Of a DNA stretch of 64,000 bases, positions 35,039 through 44,071 are shown one piece after another. The translations under genes were made by a program, and so were the position numbers. This DNA comes from Bacteroidales bacterium UBA6397 (GTDB lineage Bacteria; Bacteroidota; Bacteroidia; Bacteroidales; UBA932): the NCBI GenBank assembly GCA_002439875.1, contig DJQB01000032.1:58725-122724 (forward strand), given 5' to 3'. Each line of letters begins with the position of its first letter. Position 1 is the stretch's first letter. The notes under the pieces were generated by a model. That model was given only the letters and a program-made list of their open reading frames with translations, had not been told where the DNA came from and searched no databases.

Positions 35039-36688
35039 TTACTTGTAGTACTCTGCGAACTCTATGTCTCTGGTGGCTTTCTCGGCGAGTGCCTTGTCCT
35101 TCTTTGCGACTGAGTCGAGGCTTGCTTTCACCTGATCGAAGTTACCCTGCCGGGCTGCGATGATAGCCCTGAGGTAGTCAACCTTGGCATTCTTGCAGTG
35201 CGCGGCCTTTGAAGCCTTGTCCAGCTGGCCAGTAAGGATGTAGGCGAGAACAGTGTTGTGGCAGCAGCCCTTGATGTCCTTGAGATCCTGAACGGCCTTG
35301 TCATAGTCACCGGTGAGGATGTCTACAACGCCCATGTTCGCCTTCGCTGCGTCAGTACCCGCTTTCTTGAAGTTCTTTGCGGCTGTCTCGTAGTCACCCT
35401 TGCGCAAAGCCACGACACCGAGAGCGTTGGTGAGTTCGGCGTCCTTTGTCTCAACGGCGGCGAAAGCCTTTTCGGCCTTCTTTACGTCGTCAGCTCTGAG
35501 GTATGCCACGCCGAGGTTGAACCTGGCCTTGTCGCTGTCATATTTGGTGATGGCCTTGTTGTAAAGCTTGACCTTGCTGTCAAGATCCTTGCTGAGTGCG
35601 GCCGCATGAAGGAGGGCTGGCTCATCGAGGATGTCAATGTTGCTTTCAACCAGTTCCGCGAGCTCATCGGCGGTGTAGTTCTTGAATTCAACGTTGGCGA
35701 TGAACCTTGCGCGGCGCAGTTCAGGAAGAATTCCGCTCTTCAGCTCTGTGTAGACAGAAGACATGTTCTTGATCTCACTCTCGCGCACAGCCGGATCGCT
35801 GTACATTGAGAGGACTCGGAGGATAAGATCCTTGTCCTCGATGTCAGAGTTCTGGACGAGCTCCTGGAAGCCCTCCCAGTCCTGACCGATGCTCTTTACC
35901 TCGGGATCGGTCACATCCTTGCCTTTCATTACCTTGTTCCAAGCCTTGTCCGCTGATTTTGAACGCTTCTCGGAGAGGGCGGTGTTGAGCTTCTCTCCAC
36001 CGTCAGGTGAAGCGTAAGCCACAACTTCAGTTCCTACGAGAGTCTTCCTCTCGTTGGACTTGATTTCCTCCAACGCACTCTGGAAATCCTTGATGGACTG
36101 TCCCTTGAGCTGCTTTGACTGAACGTCTGCAGAGTTGATCTTGTAGAGGATCTGTCCTTCGGCGGTCTGCTTGAGAACAGCCTGATAGCCGTCGGCCTTG
36201 AAAGGAACCTGACCGGCGCTCTTGACGAGCATATAGGTCGTGTTGACACCGTCGGCGACTTTCTTTACAGGAAGTTTGAAAGCCTTTTTCTTGTACTTTG
36301 CGATGCCGCGGAGCTCAAGGTGCGACTGCTCCATACCTTTTACATAGTCGAAGTGAACTTTCTCGGTCACGGTGCCACCGGCCTTGGCCACAACCTTATA
36401 GTTGTCCTTGACCTTCTCGCCCTGGTACATGAAAGGAGTCATCTTGGCCTCTCCGCCTTCATAGACAAGGACAGGAGTGACCTCAAGGATGGCTTTCGGA
36501 TGGAAGTACTTCTCTGGATAGGTCACCGTGATTGTGGCGTCAATGTTGCCAGCCACACACTCCAGAACCGCAGGATCACACTTTACGGTCACATTGTCAG
36601 CAAGTTCCGCCATCTTCTCGGCTGATGAACATGCTACCGCGGCCATTCCGATGAGAGCCGCGGCGAAAAGTTTGAGTGTCTTTTTCAT
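35039..36688 (-). CDS. TPR-repeat lipoprotein with OmpA-like segment
   Basis: 549-residue predicted outer-membrane lipoprotein. Signal peptide MKKTLKLFAAALIGMA and lipobox AVAC (Cys20). Residues 25-210 form a beta-rich region specific to Bacteroidetes. Around residue 245 the VGTEVVAYASPDGGEKLN...SEKRSKSADK stretch resembles an OmpA-type motif. From about residue 370, short TPR-like helical pairs follow (ARFNLGVAYLRADDVKKAEKAFAAV, ALGVVALRKGDYETAAKNFKKAG). An in-frame upstream start 42 bases earlier would precede the signal peptide and is rejected. It is transcribed alone, divergently from the sigma-54 activator. A role in envelope assembly or peptidoglycan anchoring is inferred. Confidence 0.75.
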   Translation of the reverse strand: MKKTLKLFAAALIGMAAVACSSAEKMAELADNVTVKCDPAVLECVAGNIDATITVTYPEKYFHPKAILEVTPVLVYEGGEAKMTPFMYQGEKVKDNYKVVAKAGGTVTEKVHFDYVKGMEQSHLELRGIAKYKKKAFKLPVKKVADGVNTTYMLVKSAGQVPFKADGYQAVLKQTAEGQILYKINSADVQSKQLKGQSIKDFQSALEEIKSNERKTLVGTEVVAYASPDGGEKLNTALSEKRSKSADKAWNKVMKGKDVTDPEVKSIGQDWEGFQELVQNSDIEDKDLILRVLSMYSDPAVRESEIKNMSSVYTELKSGILPELRRARFIANVEFKNYTADELAELVESNIDILDEPALLHAAALSKDLDSKVKLYNKAITKYDSDKARFNLGVAYLRADDVKKAEKAFAAVETKDAELTNALGVVALRKGDYETAAKNFKKAGTDAAKANMGVVDILTGDYDKAVQDLKDIKGCCHNTVLAYILTGQLDKASKAAHCKNAKVDYLRAIIAARQGNFDQVKASLDSVAKKDKALAEKATRDIEFAEYYK

Positions 36689-36735
36689 ATTACTAATGAT
36701 TAAAGATTGCATTCCAAATGCCACTAACAAATGTG

Positions 36736-36768
36736 CAAAGATAATTATTATTTTGTTAACTTTGCCAA
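36736..36768 (-). promoter_or_regulatory. Promoter of the TPR lipoprotein gene
   Basis: Minus-strand TTG (36768-36766), 22-base spacer, perfect TATCTTTG (36743-36736), 47 bases before the ATG at 36688. It overlaps the plus-strand element at 36757-36764. Confidence 0.65.
36757..36764 (+). promoter_or_regulatory. -7 element of the sigma-54 activator operon
   Basis: Plus-strand TAACTTTG, a full match, 20 bases before the ATG at 36785. It lies between the -7 and -33 parts of the opposing promoter, so both cannot be occupied at once. Confidence 0.6.
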
Positions 36769-36784
36769 ACTCTGAGCAAATACT

Positions 36785-38047
36785 ATGGACTCACAAGAAC
36801 TGCAAAGACTTAAAAACAAGTACGACATCATCGGCAATGATGCCGCGCTTAACAGAGCACTGGAGACGGCCATAGCCGTCGCCCCGACAGACCTTACTGT
36901 ATTGGTCACCGGTGAAAGCGGCGTCGGAAAGGAAAACATTCCGAAGATTATCCACCAAAACAGCCTCCGCAAAGCCAGCAAATACTTTGCCGTAAATTGC
37001 GGGGCCATCCCGGAAGGCACTATAGACTCCGAATTGTTCGGCCACGAGAAGGGGTCGTTCACCGGGGCAATAGAGACCAGAAAGGGTTATTTCGAGGAGG
37101 CTGACGGGGGCACTCTCTTTCTGGATGAGATCGGTGAGCTGCCTATGGCCTCACAGGCGAAGTTGTTGAGGGTTCTGCAAAGCGGAGAGTTCATAAAGGT
37201 GGGGTCTTCGAAAGTCCAGAAGACGGATGTCCGGGTCGTAGCGGCCACAAACGTAAACCTGCTTTACGCTGTCGGCAAGGGAAAGTTCAGGGAGGATTTG
37301 TATTATAGGTTGAACGCCATTCAGATCATGATGCCGGCTCTGCGTGAGCGTAAAGAAGACATCTATTTGCTTTTCAGAAAGTTCACATCTGATTTTTCAG
37401 AAAAGTATGGCATGGGAAAGGTCACCCTGACAAATGATGCGATCGACTTGCTGATAAACTACCGCTGGCCTGGCAACATCCGCCAACTCAAGAATATAGC
37501 CGAGACCGTCACTGCACTCGAGTCTGAAAAGTATTCCCGCTCGTCAGAAAAGTGTGTGGTCGATTCAAGGGCGTTGTCGCTCTACATGCCGAAGGAGGAG
37601 ACAACTCTTCTTCCTGCCATGGCGTCAGAATCTTCCGGAGGACAGGGTGCGATGTCTGATTCCGACAAGCAGATGATCATCAAGGCGATCTTTGATCTTA
37701 AACAAGAAGTTGACCGCTTGAAGGCAAGGCTGGACTTAGCGCAGGGGGACACAGTGCCGGCCCTGCGTCCGTCCTCCCTGCATCCTTCGCCGGAGTCCGA
37801 GGAGGCGGAATGGCAAGGGCTTGGGACTCCGGTCACGAGCGGGGAGATCGGCAAGGTTGTCGACATACGGACGGAAAAGGCTAAACCTCAAGATCTTTCG
37901 TTGAGGAAATCTAATCTGGAGATGATTGCCAAGGCTTTAGAGAGGCACGGTGGCAATCGTAAGCTCGCCGCCAGGGAGGTAGGAATCTCGGAACGAACCT
38001 TGTACCGTTGGATAGAAAAGTATCATCTTGACTCAAAGCCGGAATGA
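36785..38047 (+). CDS. Sigma-54-dependent transcriptional activator without receiver domain
   Basis: 420-residue enhancer-binding protein. The AAA+ domain occupies about residues 15-245 with Walker A GESGVGKE, the sigma-54-contacting loop GSFTGA (usual GAFTGA), Walker B GGTLFLDEIGE and RWPGNIRQLKN. A variable linker follows, then a C-terminal Fis-type helix-turn-helix (GGNRKLAAREVGISERTLYRWIEKY). No receiver, GAF or PAS domain precedes the AAA+ part, so activity must be set by protein level, by partner binding or by the linker. Its stop overlaps the lptE start (ATGA). Confidence 0.93.
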   Translation: MDSQELQRLKNKYDIIGNDAALNRALETAIAVAPTDLTVLVTGESGVGKENIPKIIHQNSLRKASKYFAVNCGAIPEGTIDSELFGHEKGSFTGAIETRKGYFEEADGGTLFLDEIGELPMASQAKLLRVLQSGEFIKVGSSKVQKTDVRVVAATNVNLLYAVGKGKFREDLYYRLNAIQIMMPALRERKEDIYLLFRKFTSDFSEKYGMGKVTLTNDAIDLLINYRWPGNIRQLKNIAETVTALESEKYSRSSEKCVVDSRALSLYMPKEETTLLPAMASESSGGQGAMSDSDKQMIIKAIFDLKQEVDRLKARLDLAQGDTVPALRPSSLHPSPESEEAEWQGLGTPVTSGEIGKVVDIRTEKAKPQDLSLRKSNLEMIAKALERHGGNRKLAAREVGISERTLYRWIEKYHLDSKPE

Positions 38048-38568
38048 AAATAATGAAGATTACGAAATATCTCGCCGCGCTGTTTTCGCTGGTGCCTGCC
38101 GTTTTGGGAGGATGCTCGATTGTGAACTACTCATTCTCGGGCACGTCCATACAGGCTGATGTGAGGACGGTGACAATCAACTATTTTGAATATAAGGCTC
38201 TCAAGGTCAACCCTAACCTAAGCAATGACCTGACGGAAGCCATGAGGGATAAGTTCCGCAAACTGACCAAACTGGAGCAGGTCGATATGGACGGGGATCT
38301 GGAACTTCAGGGTGAGATCACCGGCTATGAGGTCAGGGCGGCGGCCGTGACAGCCAATGAGGTCGCGGCTCAGAATCGTCTCACGGTCACGGTAAAACTT
38401 AAGTTCACCAACAAGAAGTACCCTGAGGATGATTTCGAGAAGAATTTCTCGGCTTATTCGGATTATGATTCCACCAATTCCCTGGACGCTGTCGAGTCTA
38501 CTCTTTGTCAGGAGATAATCGACAAGTTGGTGGAGGATATGTTCAACGCGAGTGTGGCGCAGTGGTAG
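38044..38568 (+). CDS. lptE: LptE-like LPS-assembly lipoprotein
   Basis: 174-residue predicted lipoprotein matching the Bacteroidetes LptE family, which plugs the LptD barrel for LPS export to the outer leaflet. Signal peptide followed by GGCSIVNYSFSGTSI, then TVTINYFEYKALKVNPNLSNDLTEAM, GDLELQGEITGYEVR and a closing helical stretch, the family pattern. The start codon overlaps the stop of the sigma-54 activator by four bases, so the two are translationally coupled. Confidence 0.8.
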   Translation: MKIMKITKYLAALFSLVPAVLGGCSIVNYSFSGTSIQADVRTVTINYFEYKALKVNPNLSNDLTEAMRDKFRKLTKLEQVDMDGDLELQGEITGYEVRAAAVTANEVAAQNRLTVTVKLKFTNKKYPEDDFEKNFSAYSDYDSTNSLDAVESTLCQEIIDKLVEDMFNASVAQW

Positions 38569-38570
38569 GC

Positions 38571-39191
38571 ATGGTAGGAAACAAATTGGATCTAAGGTCT
38601 TTGACCATGGACGAACTCACAGGGGTGATCAATCTTTACCCCTGGTTCGGCGGCGCTCGCAAGGAATTGTGCGTCAGGATGGCAAAGGTGGGGGGAAGTG
38701 AGTGGGGACCGGCGCAATATTCGGATGCCGCAATGTACGTGGCGTCCAGAACCCTGATCTCTGACATTGTGCGTTCCGCTCGGGAGGAAGACTATTCCGA
38801 CAAGGATGTTGAGCGTCTTATCAAGGAATATATCAAGCCTGCCGAATCGACAGTGGGCACGCAGGAAGATTCGTCGCCGCAGCCTGTGGCCTACAGCCGT
38901 ACCGTGCGTGTCGCAGGAGGGGATTTCTTCTCGCCGGAGCAATACGCGACCGTGAAAAAGGAGGATGACAACGTTCTTTCCCGTTTCAGGTTCGAGCGCT
39001 CCGACGAGCCGGATGACCGCCGTTGGGAGGATCCCGAGTTCGGCTTCTGCACCGAGACGCTGGCCGCCATCTACGCCGATCAGGGCTATTTTGTTGAAGC
39101 AAAGAAGATTTATTCCCGACTTATCTTGCGATATCCGGAAAAAAGTGCTTACTTTGCATCCCTTATTGAAAAATTGCGACAGGAAAATTAA
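38571..39191 (+). CDS. Conserved TPR-containing protein between lptE and secG
   Basis: 206-residue cytoplasmic protein, no signal peptide. It starts MVGNKLDLRSLTMDELTGVINLYPWFGGAR two bases after the lptE stop; an earlier in-frame ATG would overlap lptE and is less likely. The C-terminal 45 residues resemble one TPR unit (TETLAAIYADQGYFVEAKKIYSRLILRYPEKSAYFASLI). The gene is syntenic between lptE and secG in other Bacteroidetes as far as I recall; its function is unknown. Confidence 0.75.
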   Translation: MVGNKLDLRSLTMDELTGVINLYPWFGGARKELCVRMAKVGGSEWGPAQYSDAAMYVASRTLISDIVRSAREEDYSDKDVERLIKEYIKPAESTVGTQEDSSPQPVAYSRTVRVAGGDFFSPEQYATVKKEDDNVLSRFRFERSDEPDDRRWEDPEFGFCTETLAAIYADQGYFVEAKKIYSRLILRYPEKSAYFASLIEKLRQEN

Positions 39192-39202
39192 AAATAAAGA
39201 AT

Positions 39203-39550
39203 ATGTTTACAGTCCTAACAGTTTTTATTGTCATCGCGGCGATTCTTCTTATACTCGTCGTGCTGCTCCAGAACGGCAAGGGACAGGGAATGGCCAGTAA
39301 CTTTACTTCAGCCAACCAGACCCTTGGCGTAAGACAGACCGCAGACATCCTCGAGAAGGTGTCATGGGGGCTTGTCACATTCATTCTCGTGGTCTCAATC
39401 GTCACCTCGTTCACCACAAAAACGACAGTTTCCGGTGTCGATGTGACCGATAAGATCGAGAACGCCGCCCAACCTGAATTCCCTTCGGCGCCGGTACAAC
39501 AGGCAAATCCTGCCCAGGAGGCTCCTGCGGCTGACTCCAGTGCCAAATAA
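39203..39550 (+). CDS. secG: Preprotein translocase subunit SecG
   Basis: 115-residue accessory subunit of SecYEG. Two membrane helices (VLTVFIVIAAILLILVVLLQ and VSWGLVTFILVVSIVTS) flank the conserved QNGKGQGMASNFTSANQTLG loop. The C terminus is a disordered Ala/Pro/Gln tail. It is last in the sigma-54 activator-lptE operon and is followed by a strong terminator. Confidence 0.95.
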   Translation: MFTVLTVFIVIAAILLILVVLLQNGKGQGMASNFTSANQTLGVRQTADILEKVSWGLVTFILVVSIVTSFTTKTTVSGVDVTDKIENAAQPEFPSAPVQQANPAQEAPAADSSAK

Positions 39551-39597
39551 CTGACATTTTGTCAGCCTTTTGGCTGTGGAACATAATTTGATTCTAA

Positions 39598-39631
39598 ACC
39601 GTCTGGTCTTCGGACCGGACGGTCTTTTTTT
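39598..39631 (+). terminator. Terminator of the lptE-secG operon
   Basis: ACCGTCTGGTC, TTCG tetraloop, GACCGGACGGT (one mismatch), then CTTTTTTT. Canonical intrinsic terminator. Confidence 0.9.
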
Positions 39632-39705
39632 GTCACCGTCACGTGAACCGGCGCGGGCCGCGAGCGTAAGTGTCCCGAGATCAGAAAAGGAGAAAAACTA
39701 TATAT

Positions 39706-41904
39706 ATGGAAAACAACAATAGCAACAACAAGTTGGAGTTCTTGTCCAAATTCGCCATCAACCTCAACGAACAAGCTGCCAAAGGAAAGCTTGATCCTGT
39801 CATCGGCAGGGACGAGGAGATCCGCAGGGTTCTTCAGATCCTGAGCAGAAGGACCAAGAACAATCCTATTCTTGTGGGTGAGCCAGGTGTAGGTAAGACT
39901 GCCATTTCCGAAGGGATAGCCGAAAAGATTGTTGACGGGGATGTGCCTGAGAACCTTAAGAGTAAGAAGGTTTATTCATTGGATATGGGCGCCTTGATCG
40001 CCGGTGCGAAGTATCAGGGTGAGTTTGAGGAGCGTCTTAAGGGCGTTGTGAAGGAAGTGGTTGACAGTGCCGGAGAGATCATCTTGTTTATTGACGAGAT
40101 TCACACCCTGGTAGGTGCAGGTCGTTCGTCAGGTGCGATGGATGCCTCCAATATTCTTAAACCGGCTTTGGCGAGAGGTGAGTTGAGGACAATCGGTTCC
40201 ACAACCCTTGACGAGTACCAGAAGTATTTCGAGACCGACAAGGCGCTTGAAAGAAGATTCCAGATGGTTTTGGTTGACGAGCCTTCACCGGCGGAGTCAA
40301 TAGCCATCCTGAGGGGACTGAAGGAAAAGTACGAGAACCATCATCGTGTGAAGATTGAGGATGACGCGCTGATCGCGGCTGTCAATCTTTCCCATAGGTA
40401 CATTACGAACAGGTTCCTGCCGGACAAGGCTATTGACCTTGTGGATGAAGCCGCTTCCAAACTTCGTCTTGAGATGAACTCTGTTCCGGAGCCTATCGCC
40501 GAACTCAACAGTGACATCCGTCAGCTTGAGATCGAAAAGGAAGCCATCAAACGTGAGGGTGCCTCTTTGAAATCCGAGAAGATTGAGAAGGAGCTTTCAG
40601 AAAAGTCGGCTGAGAAGGATTCCTTGATGAAGAGATGGAATGAAGAGAAGAGCATTCTCTCCGGCCTTCAGGAGGCACGTCAGAAGATTGAGGACTATAA
40701 GATTGAGGCTCAGGCCGCCGAAAGGTCTGGTGACTACGGCAAGGTCGCCGAGATCCGTTACGGCAAGATTGCCGAAGCTCAAAAGAAGATCGACGAGTTG
40801 ACAAGGAAACAGGCGGCGATCAAGGATCCGATAGTTACCGAGGCTGTTACCCCTCAGGACATCGCGGAAGTTGTTGCGAAATGGACTGGTATCCCTGTGC
40901 AGAAGATGCTTGAGAGCGAGAAGGAGAAGCTTCTGCGCATAGAGAGCGAACTGCACAAGAGGGTAGTCGGGCAGGATCAGGCCATCCAGGCAGTGGCTGA
41001 CGCTGTTCGCCGTAGCAGGGCAGGACTGTCCAACGAAAAAAGGCCTATCGGCTCGTTCCTCTTCATGGGTACGACCGGTGTCGGTAAGACCGAACTTGCC
41101 AAGGCTCTCGCTGAGTTCCTGTTCAATGATGAGAACATGATCACGAGGATTGATATGAGCGAGTATCAGGAGAGGCATACAGTAAGTCGTCTTGTCGGTG
41201 CTCCTCCGGGATACGTCGGCTATGATGAGGGCGGACAGCTCACAGAGGCCGTAAGGCGTAAGCCGTATTCGGTCATCTTGCTGGACGAGATTGAAAAGGC
41301 GCATCCGGATGTGTTCAATGTACTCCTGCAGGTTCTTGATGATGGTCGTCTGACTGACAATAAGGGACGTACGGTAGACTTCAAGAATACCATCCTGATC
41401 ATGACCTCAAATGTCGGCTCTGACATCATCCAAGGCTATATGGACAAACTTCCGGCTGTCGGACAGCCAGGTGCAGATCCTGCCGAGGAGATGAGGGCGA
41501 TCGCCACAAGGCGTGAGCTTCTGGACGAGTGCAAGGAGAAGGTGATGGATGTCCTCAAGACCACGGTAAGGCCAGAATTCCTGAACCGAATCGATGAGAT
41601 CATAATGTTTGATCCGTTGACGCAGAACGACATCCGTGAGATTCTCCATATCCAGATGAAGCAGCTTCAGAACAAACTTGCCGATGAGGGTGTCACCATC
41701 GAGTTCACAAAGGCTTTCGAAGATCACATGGTCACGAATGGTTACGATCCGGCTTACGGTGCGCGTCCGATCAAGAGGCTTATGCAGCGTGAGCTTGTCA
41801 ATCAACTTGCCAAGGCTATTCTGGCCGGAACTGTCCACAAGGACTCCGTGATAGAGGTTGACGTGGTTGGCGGACAGATAGTTTTGAACGACAAGAAGAA
41901 ATAA
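39706..41904 (+). CDS. clpB: ClpB-type disaggregase lacking the N-terminal domain
   Basis: Hsp100 ATPase that extracts proteins from aggregates with DnaK. About 732 residues, versus roughly 860 for a normal ClpB. It begins MENNNSNNKLEFLSKFAINLNEQA and enters the first AAA+ module almost at once (GKLDPVIGRDEEIRR, GEPGVGKTAISEG, LFIDEIHTLVGAG). The ~110-residue coiled M-domain insertion marks it as ClpB rather than ClpA or ClpC. The second AAA+ module has GTTGVGKTELAKALAEFLF, APPGYVGYDEGGQLTEAVRR and ARPIKRLMQRE. The Clp_N repeats are wholly missing, and the secG terminator lies directly upstream, so they are not lost to a nearby frameshift. Confidence 0.92.
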   Translation: MENNNSNNKLEFLSKFAINLNEQAAKGKLDPVIGRDEEIRRVLQILSRRTKNNPILVGEPGVGKTAISEGIAEKIVDGDVPENLKSKKVYSLDMGALIAGAKYQGEFEERLKGVVKEVVDSAGEIILFIDEIHTLVGAGRSSGAMDASNILKPALARGELRTIGSTTLDEYQKYFETDKALERRFQMVLVDEPSPAESIAILRGLKEKYENHHRVKIEDDALIAAVNLSHRYITNRFLPDKAIDLVDEAASKLRLEMNSVPEPIAELNSDIRQLEIEKEAIKREGASLKSEKIEKELSEKSAEKDSLMKRWNEEKSILSGLQEARQKIEDYKIEAQAAERSGDYGKVAEIRYGKIAEAQKKIDELTRKQAAIKDPIVTEAVTPQDIAEVVAKWTGIPVQKMLESEKEKLLRIESELHKRVVGQDQAIQAVADAVRRSRAGLSNEKRPIGSFLFMGTTGVGKTELAKALAEFLFNDENMITRIDMSEYQERHTVSRLVGAPPGYVGYDEGGQLTEAVRRKPYSVILLDEIEKAHPDVFNVLLQVLDDGRLTDNKGRTVDFKNTILIMTSNVGSDIIQGYMDKLPAVGQPGADPAEEMRAIATRRELLDECKEKVMDVLKTTVRPEFLNRIDEIIMFDPLTQNDIREILHIQMKQLQNKLADEGVTIEFTKAFEDHMVTNGYDPAYGARPIKRLMQRELVNQLAKAILAGTVHKDSVIEVDVVGGQIVLNDKKK

Positions 41905-41919
41905 CGACAATCAATAAAG

Positions 41920-41963
41920 AATTAAGGCGGACAAATTTCAATTTGTCCGCCTTAATTCTTTTT
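41920..41963 (+). terminator. Bidirectional terminator between clpB and the S46 peptidase
   Basis: AATTAAGGCGGACAAAT and its exact reverse complement form a perfect 17-pair stem with TTCA loop, followed by CTTTTT on the plus strand and CTTTATT on the minus strand. It serves both convergent genes. Confidence 0.9.
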
Positions 41964-41973
41964 AGTCACCAAA

Positions 41974-44064
41974 CTAGTCACTGAAATTTATTTCACGGAC
42001 AATGCGCTTCAATCCTGCATACTTGTCCAGAACCCACATCACATAGCGGATGTCCGTGTTGATGCACTTGTTATAGCCCTGGGTGTAGGAAGCGTCACTG
42101 GCGAGTGATTCGAGATTCCCGTCAAAGGCCAACCCGATGAGTTCGCCTTTCGCATTCAGTACCGGACTGCCGGAATTGCCTCCGGTGATGTCATTGTCTG
42201 TCATAAAATCCACGATCATCGAATTCCTCTTTCCGTCAAGGGTGAATCCCCATCTGCCCCACCGTCCTTTTTCAAGCAGTGCTTTCTGTCTGTCGGTGAG
42301 ATTGTAATCGTGGTCGGAGGGATTGTATTTCTGCAGGACGCCGGCCGGTGTCGTGTACCAGTTGTACACGATCCCGTCGTTCGGTTGCAGGCCACCGACG
42401 GTTCCATAGGAGATACGCATCGTGGAGTTGGCATCGGGATATTGTTGGATGTCCTTGTGGAGTTTCATCCAATAGAGTGCCTTTTTGTATTCTTTCTCAA
42501 GTCGTGTGACATCGTGCATCTTCTTCGCATGACCGTTTCTGTCGTTGAAGACCATTATCGGAGTATCTGAAAGAAATCTTCTCAATGGGTCGTTCTTGAT
42601 CTCGTCAACCGACTTTATTGCGCTGATCCTCTCCGGCGACGAGACCACGCTTCTGCTCCAAAGATATTCGGACATTGACCTGTAGTCGCTTCCGAAACGG
42701 TCCAGCATCTTGCTCTGGAATTTGCCGAAGTAGTAAGACTCAAGATTGTCGAAATATTCCTTGCAGGCATATTCCAGAAGTTCCTTTTCCACTCTGGCAT
42801 CAGTTTCCGCAAGCCCTTGCCTCAAGGTTTCCTTGGCTTTCTCCAGACTTGACGAATTTCCGGCGCGCATGAGGTAGCGGTTGATGTAGGTTCCGCGGAA
42901 CATGGTCTCGCGGTAGAAGACCTTGTCCCTCTCGATGCTTTCTGTTTCTGAATATGCCTTCTCAAGATCCGGGATCATAGTCTCCCACATCGCCTTCCGG
43001 TTTGGAGCCGCGTCAATCCATTTCTGCATTTCCCTCTCCTGCGCGATCTTCTCGTCCTTCACCCAGAATCTCTTGTAGCACTTGACCATGCCGTCGTTGT
43101 TTTCCTGCACGTTACTCAGAGCGAAGAACCAATCCGAGTATTTCATCCTGACCCGAGGGTCGGCGTCCATCCATTTGCGTATGATGCCCATCTGGCCTCC
43201 TCTTATGGAGTTTGACACGGGAAGACTGACTTTCTCCTGAAAGTTGATCTCGGCGGAAGACGCGTACCTGTCAGTCTTTGCAGGGTAGCCGATGACCATG
43301 GCGAACGAGCCTGGATTGTAGCCCTTCATGGAAATCTTGAGATTCTTTTCCCTTGTCACAGGCTTTCCGTCCTCGTAGATCCTGTAGATGGTGAAGTCAC
43401 AGTTGTGGCGCGGCCATCTCCAGTTGTCCTGATTGCCGCCGAAGTAGCCGATGCTTTGTGGAGGTGCGGCCACGAGCCTGATGTCCGTGTATGTTCTGTA
43501 GGCTGACAAGTAATATTTCTCGCCCGCCCACATGCTGCTCAGAATGCATTCCAACCCTGTGGCTTTGTTGTACCGTTCTTCAATCATTGCGCTGATCTTC
43601 CTCATTCCGAACCGTTTGCCGGCCGCGCGGAGTTCCTTGGCTGTACCCTTGACTTCTGCTGTGACATCGAAAACCTTTTTGAGGAAGAAGACTTTCTCTC
43701 CCTCAAGAGGGATCTCGTCCTCGTTTGTCATAGCCCAGAATCCATCCTCGAGATAGTTGTGTTCCGGAGTACTGAGTCTGGCGATGTTCGAATATGCGCA
43801 ATGGTGGTTCGTGATGATGAGCCCCTGGTCGGAGATCATGCTGCCCGTGCAATAGAAACCGATCGACACCACGGCATCCGCCACGGCTGTCCCCGGTGCC
43901 TCGTCATTGTAGATCTCATTGGCGGCCAACTTGAGACCGCGCGCCCTCATGTTCTTCTCCAACGCCTCGTTGATGTCCTGGATCATCCACATCCCTTCAT
44001 CAGCGAAGGCTGTGACACTGAATGCCAGTGCCACAGCCGTTATGATAATTCTTAATGTTCTCAT
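41974..44064 (-). CDS. S46 family dipeptidyl-peptidase (DPP7-like)
   Basis: Periplasmic serine exopeptidase that releases dipeptides. Signal peptide MRTLRIIITAVALAFSVTAFA. Chymotrypsin-fold triad: His in IITNHHCAY (about residue 88), Asp in GNQDNWRWPRH, and Ser631 in GGNSGSPV. In Porphyromonas enzymes the residue following AFD decides specificity: Gly in DPP7 (hydrophobic P1), Arg in DPP11 (acidic P1). Here it is Gly649 (AFDGN), suggesting the DPP7 type. 696 residues. It is last in a six-gene run, 7 bases after the M16 protease gene, and ends at the shared terminator. Confidence 0.92.
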   Translation of the reverse strand: MRTLRIIITAVALAFSVTAFADEGMWMIQDINEALEKNMRARGLKLAANEIYNDEAPGTAVADAVVSIGFYCTGSMISDQGLIITNHHCAYSNIARLSTPEHNYLEDGFWAMTNEDEIPLEGEKVFFLKKVFDVTAEVKGTAKELRAAGKRFGMRKISAMIEERYNKATGLECILSSMWAGEKYYLSAYRTYTDIRLVAAPPQSIGYFGGNQDNWRWPRHNCDFTIYRIYEDGKPVTREKNLKISMKGYNPGSFAMVIGYPAKTDRYASSAEINFQEKVSLPVSNSIRGGQMGIIRKWMDADPRVRMKYSDWFFALSNVQENNDGMVKCYKRFWVKDEKIAQEREMQKWIDAAPNRKAMWETMIPDLEKAYSETESIERDKVFYRETMFRGTYINRYLMRAGNSSSLEKAKETLRQGLAETDARVEKELLEYACKEYFDNLESYYFGKFQSKMLDRFGSDYRSMSEYLWSRSVVSSPERISAIKSVDEIKNDPLRRFLSDTPIMVFNDRNGHAKKMHDVTRLEKEYKKALYWMKLHKDIQQYPDANSTMRISYGTVGGLQPNDGIVYNWYTTPAGVLQKYNPSDHDYNLTDRQKALLEKGRWGRWGFTLDGKRNSMIVDFMTDNDITGGNSGSPVLNAKGELIGLAFDGNLESLASDASYTQGYNKCINTDIRYVMWVLDKYAGLKRIVREINFSD

Positions 44065-44071
44065 CAGAAGT

